DNA of 64,000 bases from Terribacillus saccharophilus. GTDB taxonomy: Bacteria > Bacillota > Bacilli > Bacillales > Amphibacillaceae. This document shows, in pieces, positions 54,844 to 63,562 of this stretch. Under the pieces are notes generated by a model. It saw nothing but the letters and a program-made list of their open reading frames with translations, ran no database searches and was not told where the DNA came from. Numbering within the stretch: the stretch's first letter is position 1; the number at the start of each line of letters is the position of its first letter. The stretch is from positions 1 to 64,000 of the forward strand of contig FOCD01000002.1 in NCBI GenBank assembly GCA_900110015.1, given 5' to 3'. Position numbers and translations under genes: made by a program.

Positions 54844-55341
54844 ATGACTGCTGAATTAGAGAAAAAAGCGCGGGAATGGCTAATCGAACGGGGTGTACAA
54901 GTAGAAGACATCGCGGAGCTGGTACTTTTTCTGCAAGAGAAATATTATCCTGGCCTAACAATGGACCGGTGCATTTATAATGTGGAACGCGTATTGTCAA
55001 AAAGAGAGGTGCAAAATGCCATCCTGACAGGTATCCAGCTTGACGTACTAACTGAACAAGGAAAACTGGAACAGCCGTTGCAGGATAATCTGGCAAGAGA
55101 TGAGAGTCTGTATGGGATTGATGAAGTAATTGCACTATCCATTATCAACTTATATGGATCAATCGGATTCACAAACTACGGCTATATCGACAAACAGAAA
55201 CCAGGTATCTTGGCCAAGCTAAATGATAAAAGCAGCGGAGAATGCCACACTTTCCTAGATGACATTGTAGGTGCTATCGCCGCAGCTGCTGCCAGCAGAC
55301 TTGCGCACAGTCAAAACGAAGAAGAAAATATTGATGGTTAA
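54844..55341 (+). CDS. yutG: Phosphatidylglycerophosphatase A family protein (YutG)
   Basis: A 165-residue PgpA-type protein, mostly helical, with conserved Asp-rich TFLDDIVGAIAAA near the C-terminus and GIDEVIALSIINLYGSIGFTNYGYIDK in the centre. Bacillus YutG-type proteins lack most PgpA membrane helices, so phosphatase activity here is unproven. Head-to-head with yutH and convergent with yutF. Confidence 0.85.
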   Translation: MTAELEKKAREWLIERGVQVEDIAELVLFLQEKYYPGLTMDRCIYNVERVLSKREVQNAILTGIQLDVLTEQGKLEQPLQDNLARDESLYGIDEVIALSIINLYGSIGFTNYGYIDKQKPGILAKLNDKSSGECHTFLDDIVGAIAAAAASRLAHSQNEEENIDG

Positions 55342-55377
55342 ATAAAAGGAGCAGCCTTATCAAAGGCTGCTCCTTAT
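55342..55377. terminator. Bidirectional terminator between yutG and yutF
   Basis: AATAAAAGGAGCAGCC / GGCTGCTCCTTATT stem with loop TTATCAAA. Confidence 0.9.
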
Positions 55378-56141
55378 TTGAATTCCCATTCAGTTAACGT
55401 ATCAATCGTATATGTTGGCTTCGGATTAAGCAAAGGAAGTTCCTCTCTTCTTGTAAAACCGGTACAAACCATCAGTGTATCCATACCTGCTCGGATACCT
55501 GCGGTTATATCAGTCAAGTAGTTATCCCCTACCATAAGAACTTGTTCCTTGTCCAAATCCAATAGTTTTCTTGCTTGTTCCATCATGATATTCTCAGGTT
55601 TGCCGATGAAAGTCGGTTCAATACCAGTACTGACAGAAATGACAGATGTAATCGCTCCATTACCCGGCATCAAGCCGCTATCAGTAGGAAGTGCTCTGTC
55701 ACTGTTCGTAGAGAGGAAAGTTGCTCCTGCGCGAACAAGCAAACAAGCCTTCGCCAGCTTCTCATACGTAATCGATGTATCAAGACCGATAACAACATAA
55801 TCACAGTCTTCTTCCGCTAAAGTAAGCTCCTCTTTCGCCAAGGCATCAAACAAACCTTCCTCACCGATGGCAAATACCCGTGCAGCTGGATTATGTTCTC
55901 GTATGTACGCTGCTGTCGCCATACTCGTCGTAAACACATCTTCCGGATCTGCTGCAATATCCATTTGGCGAAGCTTAGCAGCTACTTGCTCCTGTGTACG
56001 TGTTGAATTATTCGTCACGTAAAGATGCTTTTTACCAGCATCCTTTAGTCTCTGAATAAATCCCGGGGCAGCTTCAATCCGCTCCTTACCAAGATACATC
56101 GTTCCGTCTAAATCAATCAGATACCCATCATATGCTTTCAT
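55374..56141 (-). CDS. yutF: HAD-family sugar phosphatase (YutF, TIGR01457 type)
   Basis: A 255-residue NagD-like HAD phosphatase: nucleophile motif LIDLDGTMYLG (about residues 8-18), VTNNSTRT (motif II), and VGDNYLTDITAG (motif IV, about 205). Acts on small phosphorylated metabolites; substrate unknown. ATG 56141 overlaps the yutE reading frame by 14 nt. Confidence 0.93.
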   Translation of the reverse strand: MKAYDGYLIDLDGTMYLGKERIEAAPGFIQRLKDAGKKHLYVTNNSTRTQEQVAAKLRQMDIAADPEDVFTTSMATAAYIREHNPAARVFAIGEEGLFDALAKEELTLAEEDCDYVVIGLDTSITYEKLAKACLLVRAGATFLSTNSDRALPTDSGLMPGNGAITSVISVSTGIEPTFIGKPENIMMEQARKLLDLDKEQVLMVGDNYLTDITAGIRAGMDTLMVCTGFTRREELPLLNPKPTYTIDTLTEWEFK

Positions 56142-56577
56142 CTTGGCTGCTCCTTGCAAAAGCGGAAGCTGTCCGCGTCTCGTCCACCAAATATGCTCTT
56201 ACCCACTCTACATATTGTCCAAGCAAATCATGATGTTTTTTCATCGTATCTGAAAGTCTTTGGTAATCCACTTGCTGATATTCTGCGGTCAGCATTTTAC
56301 GCAGCGCAATCACTTCTTTAAAGGCTGGTGCAGTATCTTCCGCAATTACCTTTTCATCAGCAAGGATATCGATAATATCATCATAGCTGCCTGGATCACG
56401 CATAATAAATCCGTCAATTACGCTGTTGCCAGTATCAAGTATACCTTCAATCAAGAGCTGCGCCCGCCGTTCTGCAGCAAGCTTGTCTGTTAGCCCTGAA
56501 TGGTGTATCTCTACTGCAAGCAGCTCTTCCATATATGTAAGGATCGCTTCTATTTTTCTTTTATCCACAAAGTACAT
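56128..56577 (-). CDS. yutE: DUF86/HepT-like protein (YutE) with altered catalytic motif
   Basis: A 149-residue helical protein of the DUF86 family, which includes HepT toxins (HEPN RNases). In active HepT the signature is RNxxxHxY; here the corresponding segment reads RKMLTAEY (about residues 98-105), so the histidine and asparagine are replaced. No MNT-type antitoxin partner adjoins. It is therefore probably not a toxin. ATG 56577 chosen (MYFVDKRKIE). Confidence 0.87.
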   Translation of the reverse strand: MYFVDKRKIEAILTYMEELLAVEIHHSGLTDKLAAERRAQLLIEGILDTGNSVIDGFIMRDPGSYDDIIDILADEKVIAEDTAPAFKEVIALRKMLTAEYQQVDYQRLSDTMKKHHDLLGQYVEWVRAYLVDETRTASAFARSSQDESI

Positions 56578-56601
56578 CGTATGTGCCCCTCTCTTACACA
56601 T

Positions 56602-56886
56602 TCACTTTGCCGAAACTTTTTTCACGACAAAGTATGCGCAGCCAAAATTGCAATACTCATACAAATAATCTTCCAATGTGCTGATTTTAGTATCGAAGGT
56701 GGATTTTGGGTTATCGTCATCAAAGAATCCTTTTAGACGAAGCTGCTCATATCCCCAGTCACCGACAATGTAATCATATTTCGTCAGGATTTCGCTATAG
56801 CGGTTTTGGAATGCCTGTTCCTGAAAGGCTCCCTTTACATCCTGCACCACTTCATAGTGCTTGCCTTGTACTGTTGTTTTCACCAT
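56602..56886 (-). CDS. yutD: YutD family protein (DUF1027)
   Basis: A 94-residue conserved Firmicute protein: RYSEILTKYDYIVGDWGYEQLRLKGF and the C-terminal YLYEYCNFGCAYFVV. Function unknown. First gene of the yutD-yutE-yutF cluster (24-nt gap, then overlap), so the three are likely cotranscribed. Confidence 0.92.
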   Translation of the reverse strand: MVKTTVQGKHYEVVQDVKGAFQEQAFQNRYSEILTKYDYIVGDWGYEQLRLKGFFDDDNPKSTFDTKISTLEDYLYEYCNFGCAYFVVKKVSAK

Positions 56887-57030
56887 CTATCGACTCCCCT
56901 ATCTTGCTTCTAGTGTAGCATATTTCTTTTATATTTTCGCATTCCTTCCTCTCAACTAATGAATAGTACTCATGAAATTTTGATCTCTGTACAAACTAAC
57001 AGCAAACGTGTAAGGAAAGGTGAGCAGCAC

Positions 57031-58014
57031 ATGAAAAAGATACACATTGCCATGTTGCTAATTCTACTGTTAAGCAGTTTCCCGTTCTCCGCCTCTGCAA
57101 AAGGAGAAGAAAACGTGAATAAAGCAAAACAGGATCGCATGGCGCTTTATAAGAAAACAGCAGCTGCCACAGGACTTCCTTGGTATTATTTAGCTGCAAT
57201 CGATCAGTACGAGCATAATCTCCCGACACAATCCAAAGAAGAGAAACTGATTGCGATCGAAATCCCTGAAGAAAAATGGTTCGGAGCTGCTGCACACGGA
57301 CAGCTGGCAGACGAATCCTCTATTCTTTGGTTTCAAGGATTAGGGCGTGATGGGGATGGAGACAAACAGGCTGATCCAGATAATCCAGAAGATGTACTCT
57401 ACACGATGGCCTCTTTTATACAGCAAACTGGAACTACGAAAAACGATATCAAGATAGCCCTATGGCATTATTATGAGCGTGATCTTACTGTACAAACGAT
57501 CATGAATACTGCCAAGCTGTATGAGAAGTTCGATACAATAGAGCTGGATAATCGTTCATTCCCGCTCCCACTCCATCATAATTATAGTTACCGCAATACA
57601 TGGGGAGATGCACGCGGATTTGGCGGCAGAAGGATTCATGAAGGTACAGACATCTTTGCTAACTACGGAGTCCCCGTTTACGCGACCACATATGGTGTTA
57701 TTGAATTAAAAGGCTGGAATTTATATGGCGGCTGGCGTATTGGTCTTCGAGACAGCAATAATATTTATCACTACTATGCCCATTTGAACGGATTTGAAAA
57801 AGGTGTATCCGTCGGGAATGTTGTTAAACCTGGAGATGTAATTGGGTATGTAGGCGCCAGCGGCTATGGCCCACCAGGAACATCTGGCAAATTTCCGCCG
57901 CATTTACATTACGGGATGTATAAGGACAATGGACGCTCGGAGTTTTCCTTTGACCCTTATCCTTATCTTCGAATTTGGGAACAAAAATCTAAACAGCAAA
58001 AAAAGGAAGGCTGA
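57031..58014 (+). CDS. yunA: M23 family metallopeptidase (YunA-like), exported
   Basis: A 327-residue exported protein: signal peptide of about 22 residues (ends FSASA), a helical domain of about 150 residues (LPWYYLAAIDQYEHN) and a C-terminal LytM domain with RRIHEGTDIFA (zinc ligands) and PHLHYGMY. It likely cleaves peptidoglycan crosslinks or is a spore/wall endopeptidase. ATG 57031 (MKKIHIAMLL) is chosen after AAAGGTGAG. Convergent with yunB. Confidence 0.9.
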   Translation: MKKIHIAMLLILLLSSFPFSASAKGEENVNKAKQDRMALYKKTAAATGLPWYYLAAIDQYEHNLPTQSKEEKLIAIEIPEEKWFGAAAHGQLADESSILWFQGLGRDGDGDKQADPDNPEDVLYTMASFIQQTGTTKNDIKIALWHYYERDLTVQTIMNTAKLYEKFDTIELDNRSFPLPLHHNYSYRNTWGDARGFGGRRIHEGTDIFANYGVPVYATTYGVIELKGWNLYGGWRIGLRDSNNIYHYYAHLNGFEKGVSVGNVVKPGDVIGYVGASGYGPPGTSGKFPPHLHYGMYKDNGRSEFSFDPYPYLRIWEQKSKQQKKEG

Positions 58015-58035
58015 ATTTATTCGCCTTCCTTTTGC
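58004..58035. terminator. Bidirectional terminator between yunA and yunB
   Basis: AAAAAAGGAAGGC / GCCTTCCTTTT stem containing both stop codons. Confidence 0.85.
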
Positions 58036-58802
58036 ATTGGGATGGAGAAAGATGGAGATGATCCGGACTCTCCTCCATTGTTATAAAATTCCGGCACTTG
58101 CCCTTGGATGACTGTGCTTCCCAGCAGCACATCCTGCGTTACAGTTGTTGTCTTCGTCGAAAATGGAATGATAATCCGAACATTCGCTTTGATTTCGACC
58201 ATGAAGACAAACATCGCATTGTTTATGCCATATTCCTCCACCTTTACATCAACACCAGATTCTACATAGCCGATCATTTCAAATTTCACCGGAATACGAG
58301 GACCTAAGTTAGCAAGCAAAGCATTATTGGTTGCTTGACCGAGCGGTATATCGACGAGTGTCGGATCCTCCTCCAATTTCTCTTGAATAACGTCAGCTGC
58401 TGCTTCCTCAGCCAGCTGTTCCTCGCTGACAGCCGGCATTTGGCCATCCTCCATCAGCCGAAGATAGTTCTGTACACGAAAGGTCACTTTCCGCAGTACT
58501 TCGTTCACCGTTGCCGCATCCCAGCTGGCATGTGTTACATTTCCGTTGGTATCCTTCTCTACTTGTACAAAAGCATTCAAGTCCAAATCAGCTTCCTTCT
58601 CTGCCTGTACAGCCTGGTTTATAGCCTGTTTGGCAAACTGCTCTGTCTTTGTTTCTGCAATAGCCATAAGTGTCGGCTCCAAGCCCCTATTCACAAGCCA
58701 AAGGCTTAAGCTAGTGAACAGCAGGAAAAGCAGCAGGCTCATCAGGAGCACATGACGAAAGGAAGGTGATGCTTTAGAAGCTCTACGCTGCCATGGACGC
58801 AT
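58017..58802 (-). CDS. yunB: Sporulation protein YunB
   Basis: A 261-residue protein with one N-terminal membrane helix (about residues 20-40, VLLMSLLLFLLFTSLSLWLV) and an extracytoplasmic domain (LVDIPLGQATNNALLANLGPRIPVKF is the family core). YunB is made in the mother cell under sigma-E in B. subtilis. The ATG at 58802 is 8 nt after GAGGGGG; those 8 nt are essentially the T-run of the upstream terminator, so RBS and terminator share sequence. Confidence 0.92.
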   Translation of the reverse strand: MRPWQRRASKASPSFRHVLLMSLLLFLLFTSLSLWLVNRGLEPTLMAIAETKTEQFAKQAINQAVQAEKEADLDLNAFVQVEKDTNGNVTHASWDAATVNEVLRKVTFRVQNYLRLMEDGQMPAVSEEQLAEEAAADVIQEKLEEDPTLVDIPLGQATNNALLANLGPRIPVKFEMIGYVESGVDVKVEEYGINNAMFVFMVEIKANVRIIIPFSTKTTTVTQDVLLGSTVIQGQVPEFYNNGGESGSSPSFSIPMQKEGE

Positions 58803-58803
58803 G

Positions 58804-58846
58804 AAAAAAACCCCCTCGATCAAGCATATGCTTGACCAAGAGGGCT
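58804..58846 (-). terminator. Terminator of the HD-GYP gene that contains the yunB ribosome binding site
   Basis: Stem CCCTCttgGTCAAGC / GCTTGATcGAGGGG on the reverse strand, followed by T7 and then C-ATG. The 3' arm (58811-58817) is the yunB Shine-Dalgarno GAGGGGG. The centre TCAAGCATATGCTTGA is a perfect palindrome. Confidence 0.85.
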
Positions 58847-58855
58847 TAGAATAAG

Positions 58856-59947
58856 CTAGTTCGTCTCAGCTGATGTCGAACAAGCTACAACTGTTATATT
58901 CAAATGCTCATATAAGTCCACTTCATACGGTGCAGGTTCTGTACCGTCCGATTCTTGGAGAATCCGGATAATCGGCCTCGTATTGATGTCCTCATTTTGA
59001 CGGATCACGATACCCATACGCCCATCACTCAGGCGGACAGTAAGTCCAGTCGGATAGATTGCGACGCTTCGCTTGAAGGCCTCAACCATCTCCATATCGA
59101 ACTGATCCCCTGCACCTGCAAACAATATTTCCAATCCTTCATGTGGCAGCATGGCATCCCGGTAAACACGATTACTCGTCACAGCATCAAAGACATCTGC
59201 TATGCCAATGATTTTGGCATATAGGTGAATATCCGACCCGCTGATGCCGCGTGGATACCCGGAGCCATTCATCCGTTCATGATGCTGATACGCACAATGC
59301 GCGACCACAAGTGGAATATTGTTCATCTTGCGCAAATAATGGAACCCCTTTGTCGTATGTTCCTTTATTTGCTTAAATTCCGAGTCAGTCAGTTTGCCGG
59401 TCTTTTGTAATACTTCCTGCGGGACAAACATCTTGCCCACATCATGCAGGATTGCGCCAAAACCAATCTCCTCTACAACGGAAACAGGAAGTTTCATTTC
59501 ATTAGCGATAGCCATCGCATATAATGCGACATTTACCGAATGAGAGAAAATATAATCATCATATATAAGCATATCGGAAAGAATCGTCAATGTTTGGCGT
59601 TTCGGCCTTAGATTGCTGACCATCTCTTGGATAGAGCTCGTAATTTTATCAGTCATTTTTTCGGTCAAATATCGTCCATTATCATTCTTCTTGATTTCCT
59701 GAAAGCTCTTATGGATAACTTGCATTGCTTTAAGTCTTTTTTCATTGGAAGTGGAGAAGTAAAGCTCGATGTCCTGGAGTCTGTCATCTCTGATATAGAC
59801 ATAGGTATATCGCAACTCTCGTAAGCGATCGATAATATTTACGGTCAACTCCACATCCCGCTGGATGAGAACACTGCCTTTATCATTATAAACGGGTTGA
59901 GCGAGCTTACTGCCGGGCTTTACCGATTTTGTCGAAACTAGTCTCAT
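58856..59947 (-). CDS. HD-GYP domain phosphodiesterase
   Basis: A 363-residue putative cyclic-di-GMP phosphodiesterase: an N-terminal domain of about 110 residues, then HD-GYP with LHDVGK (about residue 200), HHERMNGSGYP and IADVFDAVTSNRVYR, and a C-terminal strand-rich tail. The key HD and GYP residues are intact. I chose ATG 59947 (MRLVSTKSVKPG) after AAGGGG. It lies upstream of yunB on the same strand but ends at a terminator. Confidence 0.93.
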   Translation of the reverse strand: MRLVSTKSVKPGSKLAQPVYNDKGSVLIQRDVELTVNIIDRLRELRYTYVYIRDDRLQDIELYFSTSNEKRLKAMQVIHKSFQEIKKNDNGRYLTEKMTDKITSSIQEMVSNLRPKRQTLTILSDMLIYDDYIFSHSVNVALYAMAIANEMKLPVSVVEEIGFGAILHDVGKMFVPQEVLQKTGKLTDSEFKQIKEHTTKGFHYLRKMNNIPLVVAHCAYQHHERMNGSGYPRGISGSDIHLYAKIIGIADVFDAVTSNRVYRDAMLPHEGLEILFAGAGDQFDMEMVEAFKRSVAIYPTGLTVRLSDGRMGIVIRQNEDINTRPIIRILQESDGTEPAPYEVDLYEHLNITVVACSTSAETN

Positions 59948-60045
59948 TGACGTACCCCTTATCTTCTCCGACATTCCATTCTGATAAAATAGTACCAGAA
60001 AATCGGAAAACAATCTAGATTGAGGGGCACACTTCGACATTTTTT

Positions 60046-60348
60046 TTAAGCTAAGAGAAGTAAAGCGTCTTTTCCTTTGATCCCTGGTTTCCAGCCATAC
60101 GCTGCTGATGCTTCTGTCACCTTTTCAAGCGGTGCTGCTAGCAGCTGCTCAATCGTCTTAACTCCGACCGCCCTGCCAGATATAATATTGCGATCTGCAA
60201 GCTTTTCATTCAGCAAATCTACATCCAGGGCACCGCACATAATATATCCGACATCATTCGACACAACGAGCAAGGTTGTTTTCGGCAATACGACAGTCAC
60301 AGCAGTAAAAGGCTTGCCTTCTAGAAATAAAGGTTCAACAGTCATCAA
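60046..60348 (-). CDS. yunC: YunC family protein (DUF1805)
   Basis: A 100-residue conserved protein: PFTAVTVVLPKTTLLVVSNDVGYIMCGALDV is characteristic; function unknown. Two starts are possible: TTG 60348 (8 nt from GGAGGTG) and ATG 60345 (11 nt). The RBS is in the 3' arm of a 12-bp hairpin. Same strand as yunD, whose stop is about 50 nt upstream. Confidence 0.9.
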   Translation of the reverse strand: MMTVEPLFLEGKPFTAVTVVLPKTTLLVVSNDVGYIMCGALDVDLLNEKLADRNIISGRAVGVKTIEQLLAAPLEKVTEASAAYGWKPGIKGKDALLLLA

Positions 60349-60355
60349 TTTAAAT

Positions 60356-60394
60356 ACACCTCCGTTATATCCTATGTAAGAGTAACGGAGGTGT
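60356..60394 (-). promoter_or_regulatory. Hairpin sequestering the yunC ribosome binding site
   Basis: ACACCTCCGTTA (complement of 60383-60394) pairs perfectly with TAACGGAGGTGT (complement of 60356-60367). The second arm contains the yunC Shine-Dalgarno. It starts 4-6 nt after the yunD stop. The T-rich tract after it is weak, so it may act on translation more than termination. Confidence 0.65.
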
Positions 60395-60398
60395 TTGC

Positions 60399-61790
60399 TT
60401 ATTTTTCTATTTCTTGAAATGCTTCCAAAAGTAAATCCCGCAGCATTTCCGGCATGAAATATTTCTTGCCTTCTGCTTGCTTTATATTGGGCAGCAAGCT
60501 GCCGAAAGTGAAGGTATCCGCCATTGCTGTTGTATAAAGCTTCTTAGGATCCAGCGGCCTACCATGTATCTTCAAGTTCTTAGCCACCGGTTTTGCTTCT
60601 GTTCCTGTAATATCAAACGTCAATCCGCTGTAGATCATCTTTCCAATTACCTTTCCGCGGAATCCAAAGCCTTTAAGAGGGAATGAAACAAAATCAGGCT
60701 GCAATGCAGCATTTACGATTTGCTCCAATGATTCTCCAGTTAACGGAACTGTTGCCGGATTAATCGGATGCGGGCAGATCCGGTGAATATCCATATAAGA
60801 AACAGCTCCTGCCGGAAAGCTATCCAGCAGCACCCCTGCGTTTAGAAAAGCAAGATCTGCCTTCGTCCATCTGCGCAGATAATCGGTCAACAGATCCATT
60901 GCACGAGAATCTTCATAAGGAGCACAAGGCATCGGATCTGGCAGAACGACGGCAGGACGGTGCATTGCTTTTGCTGCGTTTTCCGAATAGACAGCAACCT
61001 GCTCAGCTGTGTCAGCATCATCCTCCAGTTCTGCTACAGGAATGGCTCTGGCATGCTTCCCGGTAATGCATTCCTGCTCTGTATCCCAGATAATCTCCAC
61101 TTCACCCATGTAGAAGCCCTGCTTACCTGCAGTCGTAATCAGACATTGGTTCACGTATTCCCCTTCATGAAGCAAATGATGGGTATGGCCACCAATGATC
61201 ACATCGATCTCCGGAAAAGCAGCAGCTATGTCTCTATCAGCATAAATTCCGAGGTGGGAGAGCAAAACGACCACATCACAAGAAGACCGTAGCGGACCAA
61301 TCTCCTGCTTCAGAATTTCCATCGGATCCTGAACATCCCAGCCAATCAGATTATAGAAATCCGGAAAAGGTGCAGTCAGGCCTATCATGCCGACTTTTAC
61401 ACCACCAGTTGTTTCGACCACCCAGGACGGCTCCATCCAGCTCGGATCCTTTCCAGTCTTTGTATGAAGATTTGCGACTGCAACACGGAATTCTGCTTCA
61501 TCGTATAAATGATAAAGGTCATCATAATCAAGTGTGATTCCTTCATTATTACCGATTGTTGCGAAATCATAGCCGGCTTCATTCAGCAGGCTGATATTCG
61601 CCTTGCCTCTGAATGCCTCAGCAATCGGGCGTGACCGATCGACATGATCGCCGATATCAACCAGCCAGCACGTCTCACCTGCATCCTGCAGCTTTTGTTT
61701 ATTTCCCTTCAAGTACCCGGCAATCTTCGGCCAGTTCTCGAAATAGCTATGCAAATCATTTGTGTAGTTGATAGTCAGCTTTTCCTGCAT
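60399..61790 (-). CDS. yunD: Calcineurin-type 5'-nucleotidase / UDP-sugar hydrolase (YunD)
   Basis: A 463-residue cytosolic protein (no signal peptide): metallophosphatase domain with NDLHSYF (residues 10-16), DIGDHVDRS, GNNEG and GGHTHH; then a C-terminal 5'-nucleotidase domain with LNAGVLLDSFPAG. The absence of a signal peptide is like B. subtilis YunD and distinguishes it from secreted nucleotidases. Metal ligands intact. Confidence 0.93.
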   Translation of the reverse strand: MQEKLTINYTNDLHSYFENWPKIAGYLKGNKQKLQDAGETCWLVDIGDHVDRSRPIAEAFRGKANISLLNEAGYDFATIGNNEGITLDYDDLYHLYDEAEFRVAVANLHTKTGKDPSWMEPSWVVETTGGVKVGMIGLTAPFPDFYNLIGWDVQDPMEILKQEIGPLRSSCDVVVLLSHLGIYADRDIAAAFPEIDVIIGGHTHHLLHEGEYVNQCLITTAGKQGFYMGEVEIIWDTEQECITGKHARAIPVAELEDDADTAEQVAVYSENAAKAMHRPAVVLPDPMPCAPYEDSRAMDLLTDYLRRWTKADLAFLNAGVLLDSFPAGAVSYMDIHRICPHPINPATVPLTGESLEQIVNAALQPDFVSFPLKGFGFRGKVIGKMIYSGLTFDITGTEAKPVAKNLKIHGRPLDPKKLYTTAMADTFTFGSLLPNIKQAEGKKYFMPEMLRDLLLEAFQEIEK

Positions 61791-61804
61791 CCTTCTCTAC
61801 TCCT

Positions 61805-62620
61805 TTATGACGACAAACCGTCCCAAATCAAACGGACAGCAACTAATACGAGCATGATGCGCAATATCCAGACGACTGTATTCCCCTTCAGCATTTGGTT
61901 GATCTTTGCACCGAGGAACCCTCCAATAATCGCTCCTGGAATAAAGGCCCATACAACGTTCCATTCCACATGTCCAAGGGAAATATGCATAACGGTACTA
62001 ACGATACTGAGGAAAAATACCATAAGCATACTTGTGGCAACAGCAATATGTGCTGGAAATCCGAATAAGAGGATCATCGCAGGCACCATAAAGCTGCCTC
62101 CGCCAATTCCGAACATACCGGAAAGCAATCCGACGAACAAGGACAGCACAAATGCCGCCATGAACCGGAAGCTATATGTATAAGTGGTACCGTTAATCTC
62201 TTTTGTAACAATGATACCTTTTGGATTAATCATTTCACGTTCCTTACGTTTTACGAAGAACATGAAGAAAACAAGCAGCACAAGTATGCCAAAGTATAAC
62301 GAAAAACCATCACCCGAGATAAAACGATTCAGGAAGGAACCAAGAATAGCTCCTGGCATTCCTCCTGCCAAGAAAATGAGTCCGCTCTTGTAATCAACCC
62401 GTCCGCTTTTCATATATGTCAGCGTAGAAGTCAGGCCAGTAAAAATCATAAAGATAACTGAAACGCCAACAATCGCTTGCGGTGTAGCCCAGCTGAATGC
62501 ATCCCAGAAGCTGCCTAGAATCAACAGCGACGGAACGAGGATGATTCCTCCCCCTAAACCTACAAGACTGCCGAGTGCTGCTGCAAGAAGTCCTATTAGT
62601 AAACTTACGGCAAATACCAT
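61805..62620 (-). CDS. yunE: TauE/SafE family sulfite/organosulfonate exporter (YunE)
   Basis: A 271-residue membrane protein with about eight helices; family repeats SLVGLGGGIILVP (about residues 21-33) and GMFGIGGGSFMVPA (about 165-178). Substrate unknown. I chose ATG 62620 after AAGGG. It sits immediately upstream of yunD on the same strand (14-nt gap), as in B. subtilis. Confidence 0.92.
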   Translation of the reverse strand: MVFAVSLLIGLLAAALGSLVGLGGGIILVPSLLILGSFWDAFSWATPQAIVGVSVIFMIFTGLTSTLTYMKSGRVDYKSGLIFLAGGMPGAILGSFLNRFISGDGFSLYFGILVLLVFFMFFVKRKEREMINPKGIIVTKEINGTTYTYSFRFMAAFVLSLFVGLLSGMFGIGGGSFMVPAMILLFGFPAHIAVATSMLMVFFLSIVSTVMHISLGHVEWNVVWAFIPGAIIGGFLGAKINQMLKGNTVVWILRIMLVLVAVRLIWDGLSS

Positions 62621-62647
62621 GTGTATCCCTTCCATCTTTTCAACTGT

Positions 62648-62682
62648 AATAAAAAAGTATGACTGCATACCGCAGTCATACC
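62648..62682 (-). terminator. SDR gene terminator
   Basis: GTATGACTGC / GCAGTCATAC stem on the reverse strand followed by T6. Confidence 0.9.
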
Positions 62683-62695
62683 ATTATAACAGAAT

Positions 62696-63484
62696 TTATT
62701 TATATTTGACCGACCCGCCGTTCACCGGAAATTCGGCTCCAGTGACATACGTCGCTTTGTCAGATGCTAGAAAGACGATAACATTGGCAATCTCTTCAGG
62801 TTTCCCAATCTCCCCGCGCGGAATCTGACGGACTTCTTTCGCGAAGTAGCTGACAGCTTCCTCTCCTTCTTTATCGAACATATCACCGAGCATATCGACC
62901 ATGCCGCCTGGTTTATTCCACATCGTTGTACGAGTCGGACCTGGGGACACGACATTCACACGAATATCTCCGCCAAACTCATCTGAAAGGGCTTGTGTCA
63001 GATTCAGAATAGCTGCTTTACTGCCGCTATAATCAATCGCAAACGAATCAGGCACATGTCCGCTCTCAGATGCCACATTGACGATGCTTGCTCCTGGCTG
63101 TTTCTTCAGCTCAGGAATAGCGGCTTTTGTTAATGCTACAACCGCAAACACATTCGTCTCGAAAGTCTCTCTCCAAATATCCAATGTTACATCCATGAAA
63201 CTATCTTTATAAGTTGCAATCCCCGCAACATTCGCTAAGATGTCCAGCTTTCCAAAATGAGAAACAGCTGCTTCGACCACTTTGTCAGCAGCACCTTCTT
63301 CTGTCAGATCTAGCTTCAGTGGCAGAAAGGAAGAACGATCTGCGATGTCCTTCACATCATCTAATGTCAAGCTGACACCAACAACCTTTGCTCCCTCATT
63401 TAAGAATGCTTTCACTGTCTCCAATCCGATACCATCGTTGGCACCAGTCACGATTGCTACTTTGCCTTGTAAATTATAACTCAT
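62696..63484 (-). CDS. Short-chain dehydrogenase/reductase
   Basis: A 262-residue classical SDR oxidoreductase: NAD(P) motif TGANDGIG (about residues 13-20), NVAG near 88, catalytic Ser around 138 in VASESG and YSGSK (about 152-156), with PxPTRT after it. Substrate unknown. ATG 63484 is chosen after AAGGAGATG. Monocistronic. Confidence 0.94.
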   Translation of the reverse strand: MSYNLQGKVAIVTGANDGIGLETVKAFLNEGAKVVGVSLTLDDVKDIADRSSFLPLKLDLTEEGAADKVVEAAVSHFGKLDILANVAGIATYKDSFMDVTLDIWRETFETNVFAVVALTKAAIPELKKQPGASIVNVASESGHVPDSFAIDYSGSKAAILNLTQALSDEFGGDIRVNVVSPGPTRTTMWNKPGGMVDMLGDMFDKEGEEAVSYFAKEVRQIPRGEIGKPEEIANVIVFLASDKATYVTGAEFPVNGGSVKYK

Positions 63485-63562
63485 GGACTTCATCTCCTTT
63501 GATACATTACATAAAGGAAATGTTCCCAGTAGAAGGTATAGCCAAACATTTGCTAAATAAAT

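Noticed and set aside
56128-56577. HepT/MntA toxin-antitoxin system
   Set aside because: No nucleotidyltransferase partner and the catalytic motif is altered.
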